NCBI GenBank assembly: GCA_016932965.1
Contig: JAFGBW010000153.1
Span: 1 to 5,911, forward strand
Direction: 5' to 3'
DNA length: 5,911 bases
Source of the DNA: Candidatus Auribacterota bacterium
Lineage (GTDB): Bacteria > Auribacterota > JAFGBW01
Of the stretch, positions 5,135 through 5,911 are shown in pieces. Under the pieces are notes generated by a model, which was not told where the DNA came from, did no database searches, and saw only the letters and a program-made list of their open reading frames with translations. The first letter of the stretch is position 1; each line of letters opens with the position of its first letter. Made by a program: the position numbers and the translations under genes.

Positions 5135-5911
5135 ATGAATGCCTCATTAAAAACTGATAAGGCCGATCTTACCCAAATCCGCAGGCTTGAAAATGAATTG
5201 CGGCAGCTGAGAAAAAAAGAAAAGAAACACGCCCTGGTTGAAAAAACACTGGCCATCAGCCAGGCCAGCATCAACGAGCTTGCCAACCTTCTTCCGAATT
5301 CGGTTTTTGAATTGGACATGAAAGGCAATGTGGTTTTTGCCAACACAGCCGGCCTCAATGTGTTCGGCTTGACCCAGAAAGACCTGAAAAAGGGTTTCAC
5401 CGCATTTGATGTCATCGCACCTGAAAGTCATGAGGACGTGAGAAAAAACATGCAGAAGGTTTTGAAGGGTGGACAGGAACACATGCCGCATCAGTACCTG
5501 GGGCTCAAAAAGGACGGGACTAAATTTCCCGTGCTGCTTCAATCCTCTTCCGTCATTAAAAACGGCAAAGCAGTCGGGATCCGCGGAGTCATTCTGGACA
5601 TCACCAAAATGCAGGAGGCCCATGACCTCATCAGCAAGGCAAAGAGCGAACTGGAACATACGGTTGAGATGCGGGATATTGAACTGAAGATATCCGTTGA
5701 AAAGCTGCACCGGATTCTGGAACAAATCATCAGCGCCTTTGCCTCAACCATAGAGAAGAGGGACCCTTATACTGCCGGGCATCAGCAGAGAACAGCCACA
5801 CTGGCGCAGGCCATAGCCCACAAAATGGGACTTTCCGTAGAGACCATTAAAACCATTTACATGGCCTCCCTGATCCATGATATTGGGAAAATATATGTTC
5901 CGGCTGAAATA
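5135..5911 (+). CDS. PAS/HD-GYP signalling protein, predicted c-di-GMP phosphodiesterase, 3' part beyond the window
   Basis: The 259 visible codons run open to the window end. A charged coiled-coil start (about 8-45) leads into a PAS sensor domain (about 46-160: LPNSVFELDMKGNVVFANTA, LKKDGTKFPVLLQ, GVILDITKMQEA), then a helical linker (160-195). The HD-GYP domain then begins with EKRDPYTAGHQQRTATLA (207-224) and LIHDIGK (246-252), which holds the H248-D249 metal pair. HD-GYP domains hydrolyse cyclic di-GMP to pGpG or GMP; the GYP loop and the remaining metal ligands lie beyond the window, so activity cannot be judged here. No receiver domain or membrane helix is visible, so it should be a cytosolic sensor. 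The only plausible start is the ATG at 5135: the next in-frame Met is residue 62, inside the PAS domain. The nearest Shine-Dalgarno-like TAGGAT lies 14 nt upstream, too far and inside the promoter -10 region. Confidence 0.93.
   Translation, partial: MNASLKTDKADLTQIRRLENELRQLRKKEKKHALVEKTLAISQASINELANLLPNSVFELDMKGNVVFANTAGLNVFGLTQKDLKKGFTAFDVIAPESHEDVRKNMQKVLKGGQEHMPHQYLGLKKDGTKFPVLLQSSSVIKNGKAVGIRGVILDITKMQEAHDLISKAKSELEHTVEMRDIELKISVEKLHRILEQIISAFASTIEKRDPYTAGHQQRTATLAQAIAHKMGLSVETIKTIYMASLIHDIGKIYVPAEI

Noticed and set aside
4972-5415. In-frame upstream extension of the periplasmic protein to 309 residues
   Set aside because: The extension runs antisense through the PAS domain of the HD-GYP gene, lacks a signal peptide at its start, and would bury the real signal peptide. 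A strong GGAGG site precedes the ATG at 4971.
5147-5725. 192-residue minus-strand ORF
   Set aside because: It is the shadow of the PAS/HD-GYP gene, whose plus-strand translation has clear domain motifs; the minus-strand product has none.
1-5911. CRISPR array, tRNA, rRNA or insertion sequence
   Set aside because: No regularly spaced repeats, cloverleaf, rRNA segments, transposase frame or terminal inverted repeats were seen on reading both strands.

Overview
The window looks like chromosomal DNA from a Gram-negative bacterium, most likely a Deltaproteobacterium/Desulfobacterota of the Desulfobacter-Geobacter kind. A TonB-dependent receptor and a periplasmic CpxP/Spy/ZraP-type protein show an outer membrane. 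NikR with operators of the GTGTTAC-N13-GTAACAC type, together with PilZ and PAS/HD-GYP signalling proteins, fits that group. The taxonomic guess is an inference from gene content.

Left part (1-2704, minus strand). This is a probable nickel-uptake locus transcribed right to left: nikR (2637-2227), a TonB-dependent outer-membrane receptor (2149-251), and the start of a polytopic membrane protein resembling an ECF-transporter S component (242 to beyond base 1). Two 27-bp inverted repeats with the same 7-13-7 layout lie in front of nikR (2660-2686) and in front of the receptor (2176-2202). Both overlap candidate -10 elements. The simplest model is that Ni-loaded NikR represses its own gene and, separately, the receptor/S-component pair, so outer- and inner-membrane uptake of nickel or a nickel chelate is switched on when nickel is scarce.

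Middle part (2705-3608, plus strand). An AT-rich intergenic stretch holds a small ORF broken by an in-frame TAG (2782-2898), a 9-bp tandem repeat and a TATAAT box. It is followed by a small, very AT-rich PilZ-domain gene (3081-3401), a predicted c-di-GMP binder. The 207-bp gap after it contains a perfect 12-bp palindrome flanked by direct repeats and a small hairpin.

Right part (3609-5911). A membrane-anchored CmcI-family (cephalosporin hydroxylase/rhamnosyl O-methyltransferase type) SAM-dependent methyltransferase (plus, 3609-4382) converges on a periplasmic Spy/CpxP/ZraP-like protein (minus, 4971-4486). A very strong bidirectional hairpin terminator with a perfect 19-bp stem separates them. 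Divergent from the periplasmic gene is a PAS/HD-GYP c-di-GMP phosphodiesterase-type regulator (plus, from 5135, cut by the window end). Its near-consensus promoter sits so close to the ATG that the mRNA may be almost leaderless.

The clearest functional unit is the NikR-receptor-S-component locus. The PilZ and HD-GYP proteins could act in the same c-di-GMP network, but they are not adjacent and nothing in the sequence links them directly.
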